Source: Marchantia polymorpha subsp. ruderalis (Eukaryota; Streptophyta; Marchantiopsida; Marchantiales; Marchantiaceae). From it: a stretch of 64,000 nucleotides of DNA. Position numbers and translations under genes: made by a program. Of the stretch, positions 46,728 to 60,000 are shown piece after piece; position 1 is the first letter of the stretch, and every line of letters starts with the position of its first letter. Location of the stretch: the NCBI GenBank assembly GCA_037833965.1, contig AP031352.1, positions 2,646,501-2,710,500 of the forward strand, read 5' to 3'. The notes below the pieces were generated by a model. The model was given only the letters and a program-made list of their open reading frames with translations, did no database searches and was not told where the DNA came from.

Positions 46728-49098
46728 ATGGAGCCTATATCTCGTGTACCTGATTCGGACGTTAACGACTCAATCGATGGAACTGAGGAGTCCATAAAAA
46801 TTTTGCATGCCATTCCCGAGAGCTCTCCAGCAAATCCTCCTCAACCTAAAGTACCACAACGAGCAAGGGATTGGAATCTGCGCGAACTGAAAGTCCTAAT
46901 AGCTGCGAAAAGAAACGAACATGAACAATCACTTCTTGAGCAAGGTGGCAGTGAGCAAGCTAAGTTGACTTCCAGGAAGAATAAGTGGGAGAAAATAGCT
47001 CAATATGTCGTAAAAGAGGGCGTATGCAATCCAGTCAGAGACGGCGAGGCTTGCAAGAAAAAATGGGCTACTGTTTCCAAGGATTTTAAACGCGTCTATG
47101 ATCATGAAAAACATGTCCCAGCTGGCCAGAGGTCATACTGGAACATGAATACAAGTGAGCGCAGAAAACGGTCTAGGCCGTTGAATTTCCCCGAAGAATT
47201 ATATAGGGAGATGGAGGAGTGGCTTCCGAAGAGAATGGAGGAATGGCCTGCAAAGCGATTGGAAGGCACTTCACAAGCACCAGGTGTTCCCATCTTATAT
47301 TCCAGAACAGGTGAATGCATGATTAGTTCGATATAGATGTGAAAGTGATGTAGATACTGCGACATGAACTTGGAGGAGGTAGGATCATTTCGTAGAGTAA
47401 GAGAATATATAGGCCATTTGTATATAGAGTCTGTCTCGAAACCAGATATGTTTATCTTCTTGGTTTATGCTTGCAAGTTGATGGGTTTAAGTAGTTATTC
47501 TCCTCCAAAAATGATTCGTCACGGCTACAACTGTACCTCGACATTCACCGAGTTTATTATAGTTACGAGAATCTGCCTCTTCATTACAGTGTCGTGCCTC
47601 TACCAATAATTGTCCGTTTCGTTTGCTTTCCAGCATCGTTTTCTTACCACCTTCTTTTTCCTTTTGCTCTACTTGTCTGGGTTAGCAGGACCTCAACGGA
47701 ATGGAGGTGAAAGTAGCAAGCCCTTGACGCTGGAGGCACTGAAGACAGATACTCTGTTCAGACCAATACTGCCGAAAGGTGTGATTGTTTTTCCTGGTAC
47801 ATTATACTCAAACTTTGTTAGCTGGCTTCACGTCACCCCTCGTTGTCGTTTTTGTGTCTAGTCCCTATAGCCCTGTCCCAGTCTCCTTCCTCCAGATTCA
47901 AGAGTTCTGTCAATCACTGGCATAGTGTTTGGTCAAGCTGGCGAAGAAGAACTCCGACGAGACCACGTTCTTGTACTCCGTTCTTAAATTGTTACTGTTT
48001 GCTGTTGACATGCATAAATGGCTTAGCAACCATTACAATTTTTGGGGAATACTTATTTTCCGAGATTTGCAGTCATGACTTCAATGAAAATCTGAGACTT
48101 GAACTGTATACCAGTGAAGGAAACTCCTGCTTTCATCTATAGAAAGGACTCCAATGTAATCAGCGGGTGAATCACAAGACTGTTTTCTCGCATCCACATT
48201 TAGCATCTAATTTAGTTCTTTGTGCAGCCTACGGAGGACATGTGTATTCTACAAATTTCAAACCTTTTAGAACTTGGAATAAGGGCCAAACAGAAAACAC
48301 AAGATGGAGTGGATCATAGTCCCAGGGTTTTTTGAGGTTCAAAAATAAAACCATGTAGGCGAAGAAAGAAATACCTGGGTCTGTTCAATAATTATTGTTA
48401 TGTTCATATTCGGGCAAGGTTCTTGCGTTCGGAAATCTTGATGTTTATGGTCCCTATACAATTTAGGGACCTCCTCCTTATCTAAACTGCTGGGTATATT
48501 TTATAAGCTGATGACATGGGTGCAGTCTACAATGAAGTATTTATTAATATTGATACTTCGGGGTGACTAGATGTGATTTTTAATCATTATGTCAAGCTTG
48601 TGTTTCTGTTCTTGTGCGGTTTAGTGATAAACCATTGGATTCCCTGCAGGTCCCGCCAATGTGTTCTCTCCGCTACTCAATGCAATCACTCCTGTTGATC
48701 GTGCAGCGGCCAACACACCAACGCCTGATGCGGGTTTGGATGAGTCTATATCTACCCTGCCAAACACCTCTCCCACCAAGAAGAACATCGTACGTGACGA
48801 CAGGCTTAAGAACAAGCGGAAACGCACTTGCAATGGTGCGACGAGAGCGATGTCTGAAGCTGTTGTGAAGCTTGTGGAGGTTTTGAAGGATGACATTGTT
48901 CGAAAGAACAAACATGATGAAAAAGCTATGGAGTGGGAGAAGCAACACAAAACTGAACATCTCGCTCTGCTCAGAGATCAGATGGAGAGTCGGGCAAAAG
49001 TTGAGATGGTGCAAGCTCAGTCTTTCAACATCTTAGCCCAAGCTTTAGCCAAGCTTGTCGAGAAGGATAACAGCAATCCCAATAATCCCAATAAGTAG
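46728..49098 (+). CDS. SANT/trihelix-like DNA-binding protein, three coding exons
   Basis: Coding exons 46728-47310, 47689-47778 and 48650-49098 join with GT-AG introns in phase to 373 residues. The first coding exon starts at an acceptor three bases before the ATG, so a leader intron is likely. Residues about 48-150 form a Myb/SANT-like (trihelix-type) domain. It has Trp in the first helix (RDWNLRELKVLIAAKR), a central KWEKIAQYV and a final CKKKWATVSKDFKRVYDHE, with the three spaced tryptophans of such domains. The middle is Pro/Ser/Thr-rich. KNKRKRT near residue 280 is a probable nuclear signal. The C-terminus (about 295-355) is a charged, heptad-like helix suited to dimerisation. It probably acts as a nuclear transcription factor; the subfamily is not resolved. 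Such domains also occur in Harbinger-transposon partner proteins, but no transposase or inverted repeats were seen nearby. Confidence 0.8.
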
Positions 49099-51881
49099 TC
49101 TGTAAGATATGCAGTATCTTCTTACTAAAAGTGCAACTTTCTGTGTATAGCAGTTCACAATTCTTTTTGTACAACTTCTGGGCCAGTATGGAATAGAAAG
49201 ATAGTTAGTCAGTCCATGTTTCAGCTGCGTTTTGTTTACGCCCATGAGATTGCCCTTTCCACGTTTTTGTTCAAACTTTTTCAAGATGATGTGAAGGACT
49301 GTCACTCTACCTTAGCAAGGCCTCGCAACTTTTTAGAACAGAAGCAGGCTGTGTTGTGTTGTTTAAGGACCAAAGTGGAACGTAGGGAGGAAGTTCACAT
49401 AGAGGACGGGTGTTAGTCCTTGAGCTTTTAAGCTTTACCAAGTGAGGGGTAACTAGATAATGTTTGACACTGTTTGATGAGAAGGATAACTTGGAAGCTT
49501 ATTTGATGCATAGCGTTCTTGTTTTTGTTTGAAACCCACGTCATTTGTCGTTGTCCTCTCGCATTGAAGTATAGACTGGGGTGTCCACTGCCTTGTGCAA
49601 TTTGTCTAAACACAACACTGTTTAAAACATGCGTGGACGGACCATACGGTCAACTGATCTTATACGTCATGTACCTGTTAGTTTTGTCTCTAAATCTTTT
49701 TCACTAGATCAGTAATGGGTACCCCTACCCTAACATGATTGCATCCTCCTTCGTTCATGGTTCGACATTGTCCTGTAATATCATGCATTCGTCGAGAAAA
49801 ATTGATTTTATCGAAAGGCGGTCGAGGAATTATGTCAGGTGAGCACCACTGTTACCGAAGCTCCAGCATGAGTTTGTAGACACTGAAATCGGCAACCTTG
49901 GAGGTTTGAATCACCTCTTGTTTTCTCAGAAGAGGAGCTCTTGCACTCTTGCATCTCTTTTGAGCATTCTGTCCATGAATCTTGTTTTACCTTGTTGGCG
50001 TGTTCTGTAAGTCTCCGCAGGACATCGAGCATGTAGTGAACATTTGCAGGGTTGCAAAAGTGGCAACATTTTTCTAGAATATTTGAGAAGCATTTAACTC
50101 TAGATTCTAACCCCTGGACTGAGGGCGAATGTGATTATTGGACTGATAATTGTCCGTGAAGTTTTTTAATATGAGTTGTTCGGCTTGTAGCTGCCATGAC
50201 TACAAGTGGAGATCATTACCAAACGACAAAATTGGGTACCTATGCCATACGGACACAGCTTCGTGAAGCCTTGTACGCCTTTTCTACTCTGTTTCTGGAT
50301 GTTATGGAGATAGTTCAGAAACGAACAGTGTGTCAGGATGTCCGTATGGCATACGTTACCTCGAATAGGTTTTTTCTGCGTTTAAATGCGTGGTCAATTG
50401 TAGCGCTTTGACTTCACACGATCTTCCGAGGACTAATTGACCATTGTATCTGTCGAATTTTGCAGAGTAAGATTTTTTGTCTGAGATGCATTTGCCCTGC
50501 TTTTCTCGTTGAATGATCGTAGCAGACATAATCAATAAATTTCGATTCTGAACCGACGGAGCTATACGAAGATCAAAAGATTGACGATTCGTCTTTACTT
50601 CACGAAGTATAGTCAATCATCTCCTGTGGATCTGAATTAAATCCTAGGACACAAGCATTGGAACATGTTGGATGGTGCCCTTAAAAACATGGTCATCGCA
50701 TGAAACCATTGGTCTGAAGCCACTGCAGATGATGCAGGTGTTGCTAAACTTGGATTTCGTTTCAATAAGTAGGTCTCGAAGACCAATATTCCAGACATGT
50801 ATGCGGATAATTTAGAGATTTCTGTTGATGCTAGATTGGGGCTTTCCGACTATGCAGGTAAATTGTGGAACTTGTAGCAGAGGAAGAAACTGGAGCTATT
50901 TTGATTTGTTATATCACAGTTCGGTACTTTAGTCAAGAATGTGTGGGACAATGCAAACTATGATTATTGACAATGTTGAAATTCCATGGCGTGTTGATAG
51001 TATCAGCTTTCCCCACGACGTACACTTAAAGTAGACGATTGGCATTCGGAGGATGCATTGCTGTCCGCTTTGGCCAAGCTCAAATATGAACATCTGTGCG
51101 CAACGGAGTTAGAGGAACTTCAGAGCTCCCATTAACAAGCAGCCCGCCTTTACACTAATGATCTACAACATTCCTTCGTTTTTGGGAGAGAGATAGAAAG
51201 TGTGACAGGACGATTGCACATCGATCAGATGGTTAAATGCTTACAGGCGTGAAGGCTTTTCCGTTGTGGCTGGCCCAATGTAACTCGATATTAAGATAAG
51301 AAGCGTCAGAATTGTCACTTGCAGGCACAAGAGTCACTAATCAATTCCAGTCTAAGTTGAATTTTAAGGAACTTAGAAAGTCGTGATCGTTAGCTTTGCA
51401 AATTTAGTGTGTGTAAGGTCCGAATTGGGATAGAAGCGGGATATTACTCAATAGATTTAGTATTTGGAAGAAGCTTTAAAATAGGTAATGCTTTGTCACT
51501 CCAAATCACATTCTAAAAAGAAATATATCTGATGGAAGTGTTAAACATCAACAATAGTAGCATAACTAATATGCTTACCTGCAAAAGATCCTTATTTTCC
51601 ATTGATAGTCTACAGTCAATTATTCGTTATATTGGGTCATAGTTTGTGCCAAGGAATTTCGACTATCATCAAATAGTCTGTGCGTAGTGCTCCTTGGACT
51701 CGTACTGTTCGAAGTACGTCAATGACATCTGGGCACGTGCTATGAATTTGTTGTCGTTGATGCGCCAAGTAGCTTTACTGCGAAGAGCATGCGGTTGTGA
51801 GAAAGTGTAATGATTCGATATAATTGGCAGTGATGGCTATGGGATATATTTGCTGAGTGGAGATGACTCCGGTTACGAAAG
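49099..51881. other. 3' flank and unassigned, possibly decayed coding sequence
   Basis: The first part is the 3' flank of the SANT-like gene. At about 50.75-51.25 kb fragments read like protein (for example VDDWHSEDALLSALAKLKYEH near 51030) but are broken by stops and frame changes. I cannot name the family. Confidence 0.3.
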
Positions 51882-52185
51882 ACGTCTATCTATTTACAAG
51901 TCGAAATAAAGAGCAAAACAAAAAATTAGCAAAGGCAAAACGAAAAAATTCACTCCTCTTATTCTTACATCTCTACATTCACATAGAGCTGAAATTGTAG
52001 TTTTTTCTGGGGTGTTTTCGGCGAAGGATAATAACGTCTATCTATTTACAAGTCGAAAAAAAGAGCAGGACAAAAAATTGGCAATGGCAAAATGAAAAAA
52101 TTCACTCCTCTTATTCTAACATCTCTACATTCACATAGAGGTGAAGTTGTAGTTCTTTCTGGAGTGTTTTCGGCGAAGGATATAG
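51882..52185. repeat. 152-bp tandem duplication
   Basis: The segment starting ACGTCTATCTATTTACAAG at 51882 is repeated from 52034 with scattered substitutions (over 85 percent identical by eye). Both copies end GTTTTCGGCGAAGGAT. No coding content is recognised. Confidence 0.92.
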
Positions 52186-52289
52186 ACCAGTTGGAGTATC
52201 AAGAATGCGGTGAAAAGGCTCAACAATGTGTAGAAAGTGATTCAAAAATAGATTCTAACATAGATCAATTTATAAATAAGCATTAGTAG

Positions 52290-54029
52290 AAAATATGATA
52301 GATAAAATTATGCATGTAGAGGTTTGATAATTGCTAGTCTACTTGTATTTATATGAAAAATTTGCAGAAACGCACAATGCTTTGAATTTCTTTTAAAATG
52401 AAAAATTTTACCAAAATGATTCATGATTAAGATTGAGTTTAGTGTGAATCTTGACTAGCTCAATCAATTTTTGAAAAGATAAAACCTGATTTAAATATTT
52501 TTTATTGTGTTATTTCTCACTATATTAAAGCACTTTGATTGTTTTATTATGTCATGAATTGATACTATTTTAGTGGAAGATTTCTTTAATCAAAACATTA
52601 CTTTTTCAATTTTTTCTATCTCTTTATATTCAACTTTTGTAGTAGATTGAGCTACAAATTGATTTCATGTGAATTTTCAATTTATGCATCCATTCCAAGT
52701 GTGAATGCATATCTAGACTTTCATATTTGTTCATCCAAAAGTTCTACATAGTCAATATTTATATAGTATAAATCAATACATTGACATAGTTCAAAATCTC
52801 ATCAAATTCAAGAACAAAATTCAACTTGCTCTTTAAAAATTTAAGATTTCATTTCATAGCATTTGAATGTAGCTTTTATGAATTTGACATATATAAATAT
52901 AAATAAATAATAGTCTTAACCATAATAGTCAATATCTAGCATAGTGCAAATCATAAAAAACATTTTCAGTGTCTTGTCATAAGATATCTTGTACATCGAA
53001 GCATCTTCATCTCATTTTTCAAACAAAAAAACTATGAATGCTTAAAATGAAAAGCTAAAGAAAATTTCAAAACATTTCATGAGTACATGTTGAACCTTAG
53101 AAGTAGCTTTCTAGCATATTTGACTTGAATCAATCATAACTTACCATCTTTCATGTTTCTTTGAATCCTTTTTTGGATTTCTCAATTCTTGGTTTTTTTC
53201 ACAAAGTTTATAAATTTTTTCATAAAGATGAATTCATTTAATTTTTCATAGATTAAAGTATTGAATACTTGCATTTGAATTAAATTAAGATCAAACAACT
53301 TATTAAGTACGCAAATAATAATAATAATATCAAACGACCAATAAATCTCATCAAATTTCAAAATTTCTTTAGGTTGATCACCAATATGATCTACCTAAAG
53401 AAGCTAAGCTATCATAAGCTATTTGCGGGGATAACAATTACAATTGACCATCAAACAAAAAAAATATTTCTAGTCGGCAATTGTAATTCTTTTCTTTGTG
53501 AAATGTAAACCATGTCAATAAAAAAAAAGAGTTGTTGCAAGATAAGTAGAATAAGAATCAAGAATTACATTTGATGCGTATTCTCAATAACCTTAACATT
53601 ATGACATTTTAACATTGTTTTTTTTTCACTACAAACAAGTATGAATTGTATGTTCCTGTATGTTCAAGAGACAATTTATCGTATATCTAGACATTATATC
53701 TAATAAATCAACAGATGTCTTTGATTTATGTCAAACTTTACATTTAGTAGATCTGCAGTTCATTTGACTACATCCATAGTGACATTGATGTATGACATTG
53801 TGATATCAAACCTCCAAATCTTTTGATCAATCTCCACATCCATGAATTAAAACGTTGAGACTTTGGGAGTACTAAAATGTTGATGAAAATAAATATTTTG
53901 TATATATCATATGAATAATATCAAAGTTCTAAACTTAAATTTGATGCCACGTAGTATACAACAAGTATTTCCATATGATTAATATGATGCAAAATGATCA
54001 AGTTATTGTTGGAACAACTTTTTTATCCA
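52290..54029. other. AT-rich non-coding block
   Basis: Very AT-rich, no credible coding sequence, leading into the satellite array. Confidence 0.5.
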
Positions 54030-56960
54030 TATCAACTTGGAAGAGATTATCAAGATCCTTGGAACATACACTCGTGAGAAAAACAAGTGTATCATTTTGA
54101 TTGTATTAAGTCCAAATTTATTCAAATGAAAGTACAACCTTGGCATAAGGTATTCCACAAGAAAATGTCATCAAAGTTGTGAATCAACATCAAGATTGTT
54201 GCAACATTTGCCAAATTTATGATGCATCACTTTGGAGTCATGCATGCATTCATTCTTTCACAAACTCAAAGATCCGAACGGTTGTCTAACTTTTATCCAC
54301 TCTATTTAATTTCAAATCACAAGAATTGAAAGTTATCACACATGATCTCTTGCAACGCTTGATATTAGATGAAACAAATAAGCAAATTTTTTGATATCAA
54401 GATTTAGAGTTTCTCAAGATATTTATAAAATTTATTCGTGAGCTGATCAAGTGTATGAATCATAATTCAATCAAATTTAAGTAACTCATATCAAGCTATA
54501 CACTTGGTACAAGATATTTCACAAGAGAATGTCACATGAAACCACAAATCAATATCTAGTTTGTTGCAATATATGTTCAAATTTAGTATGCATCACTTTG
54601 AATGCATGCATTTATTAGTTCTTTTATTAACTTTGAGATAAAAACTATTGCAATGTGCTTCTATCTCCTTTGTTTATTTTTAAACTACAAAAATTGAAAG
54701 ATGATACACATCATTTTTTGCAATATTTGATACAAATATTTGAAGCAAATCCTATATTGGCAAAATGTAAATTTTATCAAGATCCTTAGAACATATACTC
54801 GTGACGAGATCAACGTATCAATTTTGATTATATCAAATTTAAGTTTCTTCAAATCAGATCCCACCTTGGCACAAGACCTCTACCACAAAAATGTCTCATG
54901 AAGCCATGAATCAAGTCTGTTGCAATATTTGTACATTAAAGATCCTTGCTCTAAATGCATGTATCCATCCATTCTTTCACAAACTTACAGATTGAAACCA
55001 TTGCCTATCAAACAGACGTTGTTTCAACATCTGTTTAATTTCAAATCATAAGAATTGAAGAATCACTCACAACATCTATGGCAACGCTTGATACCCAAAC
55101 ACACAAGTAAGCAAATTCTATGTTGCAAGGTTTAGGATTTATCAAGTAACTTGCAACATTCATTCATGACAAGATCAAATGAATGAATTTTAATTATATC
55201 AAATTTAAGTTTCTATAAAATCAAGATCCACACTTGTCACAATCTTTCACAAGAGTATCCGTATTGATGTTTTTGCATTATTTTACAAATTTATAATGCA
55301 TTGCTTTAATTGCATGTATGCATCTGTTCTTTGATCAACTTAAAGATAAAAATGACTAGACTTTAGTCATTTGTTTTATTTCAAAACAGAAGATTTGAAA
55401 ATTGCCACACACAATCTCTTGCAACAATTGATTTTTGAATGTGCAAGTAAACAAATCTTATATTTATCAAAGTTTTAAAAACATCACCAGTGAGGGCATC
55501 AAATGTATGAAATCTACAAAACTTTATTTTTTTCAAATGAAAATACATCCTTGGCACAAGATCTTTCATTGAAAAATGTCATGAGACGCTATGGATCAAG
55601 TATCAAGGCAGTTGCAATATTTGCCAAATTTAAGATATGCATGCATTGCAATATTTGCCAAATTTAAGATATGCATGCATTCGTACTTTGACCACCTCAC
55701 AGATCACAACAAATATATTAAACTCCAATACTCTGATTAATAATAAACCACATCAAATAAACGTTGCCAAACATGATCTCTTGCAAAGCTTGATACTTTA
55801 ACATGCAAGGAAGCAAATCGTTGGCAGATTTTACTATTTGTCAAGTTTCTTGGAACATTCAGTAGTGATTAGGATTATGAGTTCTAAGGTTTTCCAAATG
55901 AAAGTCCATCCTTGGCACAAGATTTTCCACAAGAGAAAGTCATCTCGAGGCCTTTGCAATTATTGCCAATAGTGAGAGATCAAATATATGAATCCTGATT
56001 CAACCAAATTTAGGCTTTTTTCAAATGACTACCAACCCTTGTCACATAATAAAGTCATCTGAGGTTGTATGAAGGCCGTTGCAATAATTTCCAAATTTAC
56101 GATGTACCGCTTTGGAGACATGCATGCATCCATTGTTTGACAAACTTAGAGATCCAAGCGTTAGTTTATCAAATTTCCGGCCTTTAGTCCCTCTATCTAA
56201 TTTCAAATCCAAAAAATTAAAAAATGTCACATATGATCTCTTGCAAAGCTTGATACCCCGAACACTCAAGTAAACAAATTGTTCTTTGGCAGTTTTTAGG
56301 GTTTATCAAGGTCCAGTTAGAAGATCAAATGTATGAATACTAATTATATCAAATTTTTAGTTAACTCAAATCAAGATCCACCCCTTGGTACATTGGAGTT
56401 TGAGGATTAGTATTGACGCTGTTGCAATATTTGCCAAATTTACCATACATCACTTCCAATGCATGCATGCATACATTATTTGACAAATTCAGAGATCACA
56501 ACTGTCTGTAACTAACTGTAGGCCTTTACCCTTTGATTTATTTCAAACCACAAAGATTGAAAGTTGCCACGCATGATCTCTTGCAACACTTGATATCCCA
56601 ATACGCAAGGAAGCAAATCCTACGCTTGTAAATTTTAGGTCTTATCGAGATGTTTGGAACATCCAGTCGTGAGGAGATGAAGTGTATGAGTATTAATTCT
56701 ACCAAATGTAAGTTTTCTCACATGAATACCCATCTTTGGCATAAGGTCTTTCACAAGAAAATGTTATAGGAGTTTGTGGATAAGTATTGACGATGTTGGA
56801 ATATTTGCCAAATTTATGATGCACCTCTTTAAATGCATGAGTGCATACGTTTTTTGACCAGCTTAGAGATTCAAACGTTTGTCTATAAAACTGCAAGCCT
56901 TTACCTGTCTATGTTTGCAAGGTTATTAGTAACATCCACTAATCAACTTTATGAATTCTA
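54030..56960. repeat. Degenerate satellite array, unit about 340-370 bp, at least seven copies
   Basis: A fixed order of motifs recurs. First comes CTTGGCACAAGAT-CTTTCACAAGA, then TTGCAATATTTGCCAAATTTA. GCATGCATCCATTCTTT-ACAAACT and TTTCAAATCACAAGAATTGAAAG follow, and then GATCTCTTGCAACGCTTGATA. The last motif lies near 54343, 54711, 55071, 55412, 55775, 56235 and 56575. Intervals are about 340-370 bp except one of about 460. The copies are well diverged and none is coding. Confidence 0.88.
55612..55679. repeat. 34-bp local tandem duplication inside one satellite unit
   Basis: TTGCAATATTTGCCAAATTT and the next 14 bases are repeated exactly in tandem (55612-55645 and 55646-55679). This is a recent slippage event in an old array. 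Confidence 0.93.
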
Positions 56961-56984
56961 ATTACACCAAATTTAAGTTTACTC

Positions 56985-57050
56985 AAATCCCTTGACACAT
57001 CCCTTCCCTTGACACTTGACATCCCTTGACAAATCCCTTCCTTGCGAGAA
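56985..57050. repeat. CCCTTGACA short repeats at the satellite's right border
   Basis: TCCCTTGACA recurs at least three times within about 60 bp, exactly where AT-rich satellite gives way to balanced composition. Confidence 0.75.
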
Positions 57051-60000
57051 TGACATTTGTTGGAACCGCAAAGCAAGCAGCCAGCTAACGGCAACTTTGA
57101 GGTGGAATTTGCAGAACGTGGGAGGTGCACTGGAAGAGCCGGAGCTTCGAGTGCACCGTCTCGCACTCACAGGGCTTGGGAGTTTGTGTTTGGAGTGTGG
57201 CGCAGATCGCTAGAGAGCTAGCTGGCCTTGGTCATGCCCCAACTGGCTTTCCTTTCCTCGATGCTTCTAAAAAATGGTCTGGTTCCAGTTGGTGGAGTTT
57301 AGGCAGCCAGTCGCTTGTAGAGAGAAATCGGTGGTGAGTCGACCGTGAAGCAGCTGAGGAAATCACGTCGTCGCTTTCGACGATTAAAAGAGCTCAGTCT
57401 ATTCTGCTGTATATCGTTGGACCCCCGAGCTCAGTATAGCGAAGAGCGGAGAAGATGATTTCCAGGAAAATCATGCAGCAGGCAGCTGAAATCATGGAAT
57501 ACACTGAAGCGGTAGGTCCCTAAAGATGATGCGCTAGGCTAAGATTAAAGCAGACTCTGATGCAGGTAAGATTAGCGGCAGAGTTTAGGGGGATCAAGCA
57601 TATGGTCGGCGCAGATCATGTATATCTTAGATCTTCCGAACCAGGACGGGACGGGACTGGACTCGGTCGGCTGGCTCATATTTGAAACCTGTGGATGGGA
57701 GAATTGCATGAGAATTGACAAAGGGATCAGAAACATCAATAAACCTTACATACAGCAGCATTATCAGAGTTTTATTAAGAACCAAGGCCCAGGGCCTTTC
57801 ATCGCTTTACCCAGATCTCCTGAACCGAAGCTTTAGGGTCCAGCATTTTTGAAATGCTTTTGATGTTCCGATTAGGAAGCAAATGCAGACTTTGCAATCC
57901 GTGGATGTGCAAAGTGCAAGGCATCGCAATCCGTGATCTGTTTCCATGACGGCGCTTGATGGTAGGCTTCGAAAGAGCTGAATCGTCAAGGGATATGGGT
58001 ATTAATTTGTGGGGACAGTGTGCTGGACACAAAGTCAGGGACCTTTGGTGTCTGGATTTGTCTGGATGTGGGGCCGAGGCTAAAGAAGGATCACGAGCGC
58101 TTTTCCCCCAACATCGTTCTTCTGACTCTATGGAAGGCGTGGGCTGGATACAACGGAGGGGACCGTCACTCGGCGAATACTGATGCTTCTCTGGCAGTCA
58201 TCAACACCCACATCTGTGCTCCGGCTAGCTTACTGGTCCAGACCAGCCGTCGATGATCGATGCGGTTCATGGGATCACCGGCCTGGTTTGTAGAACTCCT
58301 GCCGCCGGTACTTGTGGTCATCTTCCTGAACTTCTCCCAGGCGATACTCATCCCTGTGCCGCGGATTTGCTGTTGCGAGCCATCTCTCCTGTGTCTGGGA
58401 GTAATTAAGTCTAATTAAGCCTAGTGTAAGATTCCATGGTCTGTAAGAAAACATGTCTCGTTGTTTCCCCGGTTGTCGAGCTCTGTTGGACTGGGGGAGG
58501 TGAGAGATAGCTGAAAACACGAACCAGGGCACACCATCTTCGTGAAGAGAAGTTGTAGATGTTTGCCATCTGCCAACAAGCTGCTTCGGTGATTGGTCAC
58601 ATTGATGATCTGCCCATCTCCGAGCAACTTGGAGATGCATGCGAGAGTCTGACTGTGAAACTGTGGCCATGTACGGTCGAGTGCACGAGTGGTGGTGAGC
58701 TGGGCGGCCTTAGTTAAGGGGAGGCGAGCCCGAAGTTCGAGACCACCAAACATGCCTGCTATGATGAAGATGAAGATGTCGCTCACGTTCAAAATCCCCA
58801 CGCCAAGAAAATCACACGTCCACAGGCGTCTCGTCGTCATCCTGCGCTGCTCCGGGACCCACCGTCAGCAGCAGGGTCTCCAACTCCAATCCGGCCGGCA
58901 ACCAATTCTGATCGGAGCTCTGGGTCTTTTCCTCCGTTCCCGAGCTTCACATCACATCGCGATCAGTCCCAGCCCAGCCCGTCATGGTGTACATTAACTT
59001 TATGTCTGAAGGCTTGACAGAAGCGTTAGTTCAACTCCGATCAGGCCATTCAAAAATACTCTCGGCATTTCATTTCTAGGCTCGTGCTCGAGCGTAGAAA
59101 AGAATCCTGCGAGATGTGAGCAGACCGATCTGGGATCAAGCTCTGTGTTCGATCAGCGTTCCGTAGGCTGTTGGATTTAGTGGAAGCCGTCCTCATTCCT
59201 GGCTGGCAGTATTTGTTCTCTATTTATATAGTACAGCTCGAACTCGAGGATAGGGTCACTCATTCATACTGGTCACGAAACGAAGGGAAGATGAAACGAT
59301 GAAATGGGTGGCGGAAATCTGGTTCGTGGGGCTTTGTACATGTAGATCGCGTGTGGTGGTGCCGGAGAATAATCCCCCCATGCGAAATCAGAAGCCCGGC
59401 TGCAATGCGATCCTGTTATCAGGTCACACTGAGATTAGGCTTTTGAGACCGTCGAACCCTGTTCCACCAAATGCCCGACTTTTTTGGTGTCATCGAGTCG
59501 TCGACTCATCAGAACTTCGATGTTTTTGCTTCTTCTCTCTCTCTCTCTCTCTGAGCTCCTCCTCAGTTGTTCCCATCTCCATAACCTGAAGAACATTTAC
59601 AACCAGTGAGAGGGAGCTCCCATGTGTATTATCTATCTGTCTACGTTTGTCATTATGTTGAGTCATCTCCTCATCTTCGCATTGAAAACACATTCTTGAA
59701 TACATATAATTGAAATTGAATTTTCTCATTATTATTATACTCACATAGTAGTATTAAAAAAAACCTCAAATTGATTTTTTTCGGATTTATGGTATTTTTC
59801 ATGAACAGTGTGAATTACTTAAACAAGTATATTAATATAAATTTTTTGTATATTTATTTTTTATGTTATTCTTATTAGTTGAAATGATAAAATTTAAGTC
59901 CGGAAAGTGGTTTTCTACTGAGAATAATATTGGATGTCAGAAATCTAAACTGATAAAAAAATAAAATGTGGACCACAAGTAATGGAAGGTCAAGATAGCC

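Noticed and set aside
54030..56960. Regular repeat array considered as a CRISPR or other spacer-repeat system
   Set aside because: Units are about 360 bp and diverged along their whole length, with no short identical repeats and unique spacers. The genome is eukaryotic, so this is a satellite.
57455..57700. Short plus-strand start (MISRKIMQQAAEIMEYTEA) with a possible 54-base intron into a second open stretch
   Set aside because: The intron would be unusually short, the product is about 60 residues, and no family is recognised. Not enough to call a gene.
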